Shown: piece after piece, positions 62,950-64,000 of the stretch
Layout: each line of letters begins with the position of its first letter
Position numbering within the stretch: the first letter of the stretch is position 1
Source of the DNA: Phoebastria nigripes
Lineage: Eukaryota; Chordata; Aves; Procellariiformes; Diomedeidae
DNA length: 64,000 nucleotides
Assembly (NCBI GenBank): GCA_035582835.1
Contig: JAYKAV010000955.1
Span: forward strand, 869,696-933,695
Direction of reading: 5' to 3'
Notes under the pieces: generated by a model
Told to the model about the DNA's origin: nothing
Database searches by the model: none
The model's input: only the letters and a program-made list of their open reading frames with translations
Made by a program: the position numbers and the translations under genes

Positions 62950-64000
62950 CTCAAGGAACAGTATAGAAAGTGATATAAGAAAAAAGAGGTTAGGAACAAG
63001 AAAAGCTTTTAAATTAGAAGGATCCTACACAGGACAGATGGCCTCAGCCTAACTATATCCAACTTTCTGACACTGATGATTTCTTTAAAGGTAATAAGAA
63101 AAACTGAAAAGTAAATGGAAGCCAACATTAAAAAAAAGGTAAATGGAGAGGCATAAACCTGGGCAAGGAACATACAAAAGTACAAGAACATAAGACAAAA
63201 CCAAAAGACATTTTTAGAAGCAGCATGTTAAAAGCATAGGCCCTACTAACCAAAAACTTTTCAAATACTTCAGAAAAAGGAAGCCTGAAATAGAATCTGT
63301 AAGGCCAACAGACAACCAAGAGACAAAAATTGCTCAGAGTAGAGGCAGCAAACTATTATCATCACTGCACATTTTAGAGCCAGGAAGGCTCCAACCTCAG
63401 AGCCACTCTTGAGACTATCAGTGTGACAAAAGTCAGCTTTCACATGCAGGGATGTTAACAAGCTGGGCACCACAACTATCCCTGCTTTGTTCAACACATA
63501 CACAGATGACCACGAATGGGTGACCAGTGACAAAGTTTTCAAGTGATAAAAACACTCAGTATAACCCACAACTAAATCTGACTGACACAGAGAAGATGAA
63601 TGAACACTTTCCAAAGTGTTTTGGTAACACAAGGATCTGGGATCTCCCAATGAATTTAGATTCATGAAGCAAATTTAAAAACAGAAAAGATTTTTTTTTC
63701 TCCAAACAGTTCATAACTATAATATGGAACCCAACGCTAAACTACATTGCAGAAGACAAAAATGGGATAAAAAGTGAATTAGAATCATGGAGGTCAGTTT
63801 AATCCATACTTACTATCAACACTCATTCAGATAGAGTCTGAAAAACAATTTTTTTTTATTGCTTATTATTTGCAAATGGGATATAACCAAGATAGGAGAA
63901 CTCAGCACTTCCACTGCTCTTACATTTTTTCGTAAGTACCTGCCAGAAGCTGCTTTTGGACAGAAGGCTAGGTAAGCCTTTCATCTGACCTAACACAGCA
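62950..64000 (+). mobile_element. Ancient CR1/L3-like LINE with internal deletions, running off the window
   Basis: Three colinear pieces of ORF2 and 3' UTR are visible. At 63255-63330, TTTTCAAATACTTCAGAAAA and GGAAGCCTGAAATAGAATCT match the 'ttcaaatacatcagaaacaggaagcctgcc' region. At 63485-63545, TTGTTCAACACATACACAGATGACC and the following bases match the 'ttcaacatattcatcaatgacctgg' region, normally several hundred bases further on. At 63625-63655, AAGGATCTGGGATCTCCCA follows. From 63700 to 64000 the 3' UTR is clear: AATCATGGAGGTCAG, TACCTGCCAGAAGCTGCTTT and GTCTGACC-like end sequence. The gaps between pieces show internal deletions. Confidence 0.72.

Larger units (their letters stand above)
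55098..64000 (-). other. GPR158: GPR158 upstream intron, incomplete
   Basis: Right of the exon the sequence should be the preceding intron. The previous coding segment, which in GPR158 ends with Pro-Glu-Phe-Arg, was not found before the window ends. The interval contains a GC-rich patch, an AT microsatellite, a nested pair of CR1 elements and an ancient LINE copy, each listed separately. Confidence 0.75.

Noticed and set aside
63270..63665. 131-codon minus-strand frame
   Set aside because: It lies antisense across the ancient CR1/L3 copy, so it is a by-product of repeat sequence.
1..64000. CRISPR array, rRNA, operon or other prokaryotic system
   Set aside because: No regularly spaced repeats, no rRNA-like sequence and no tightly packed long frames. 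All diagnostic signals are those of a bird nuclear genome.

Overview
The window is vertebrate nuclear DNA from a bird. The evidence is chicken-repeat-1 (CR1) LINE 3' ends with the avian tail motif (ATTCTATG repeats), an avian-type solo retroviral LTR, long AT-rich non-coding stretches, and one short exon flanked by consensus splice sites. Nothing prokaryotic is present: there are no operons, ribosome binding sites or CRISPR array. The species cannot be fixed from the sequence. Fifteen isolated N bases point to a draft or ambiguity-masked assembly.

One secure coding exon was found, at 54992-55097 on the minus strand. Its 35 codons match the junction between the Cache domain and the EGF-like linker in the extracellular part of GPR158, the orphan class C receptor later reported as the metabotropic glycine receptor. 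The gene therefore runs right to left. Positions 55098-64000 are the upstream intron, and 1-54991 is a downstream intron of at least 55 kb. The expected next exon (starting at the Cys-Met-Pro-Ile stretch of the EGF-like linker) was not recognised to the left. The previous exon (ending at the Phe-Arg before this segment) was not recognised to the right.

From left to right, 1-12755 is intronic and AT-rich, with a small GC-rich patch (about 1250-1560) and a candidate splice-bounded element near 561-911. 12756-13515 is a cluster of very old tRNA-like repeats, including a palindromic pair with B-box-like sequence and a MIR-like piece. 23570-23850, 29250-29840 and 30765-31360 hold heavily decayed ancient CR1/L3-like LINE 3' regions. 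25786-25858 is a tiny CR1 3' end. 44450-44947 is a CR1 fragment lacking its 3' tail. 47110-47192 is a MIR-like fragment. 54331-54894 is a solo LTR with TG...CA ends and a 5-bp target duplication; it lies antisense to the gene, 97 bp inside the intron next to the exon's 5' splice site. 58047-60096 is an older CR1 interrupted by a younger CR1 (nested insertion). 62950-64000 is another decayed CR1/L3 copy that runs off the window.

No new enzymatic or defence system was found. The most useful observations are the LTR beside the GPR158 splice site, the dateable nested CR1 pair, the layered archive of ancient sauropsid repeats, and two or three splice-bounded reading frames that transcript data could test.
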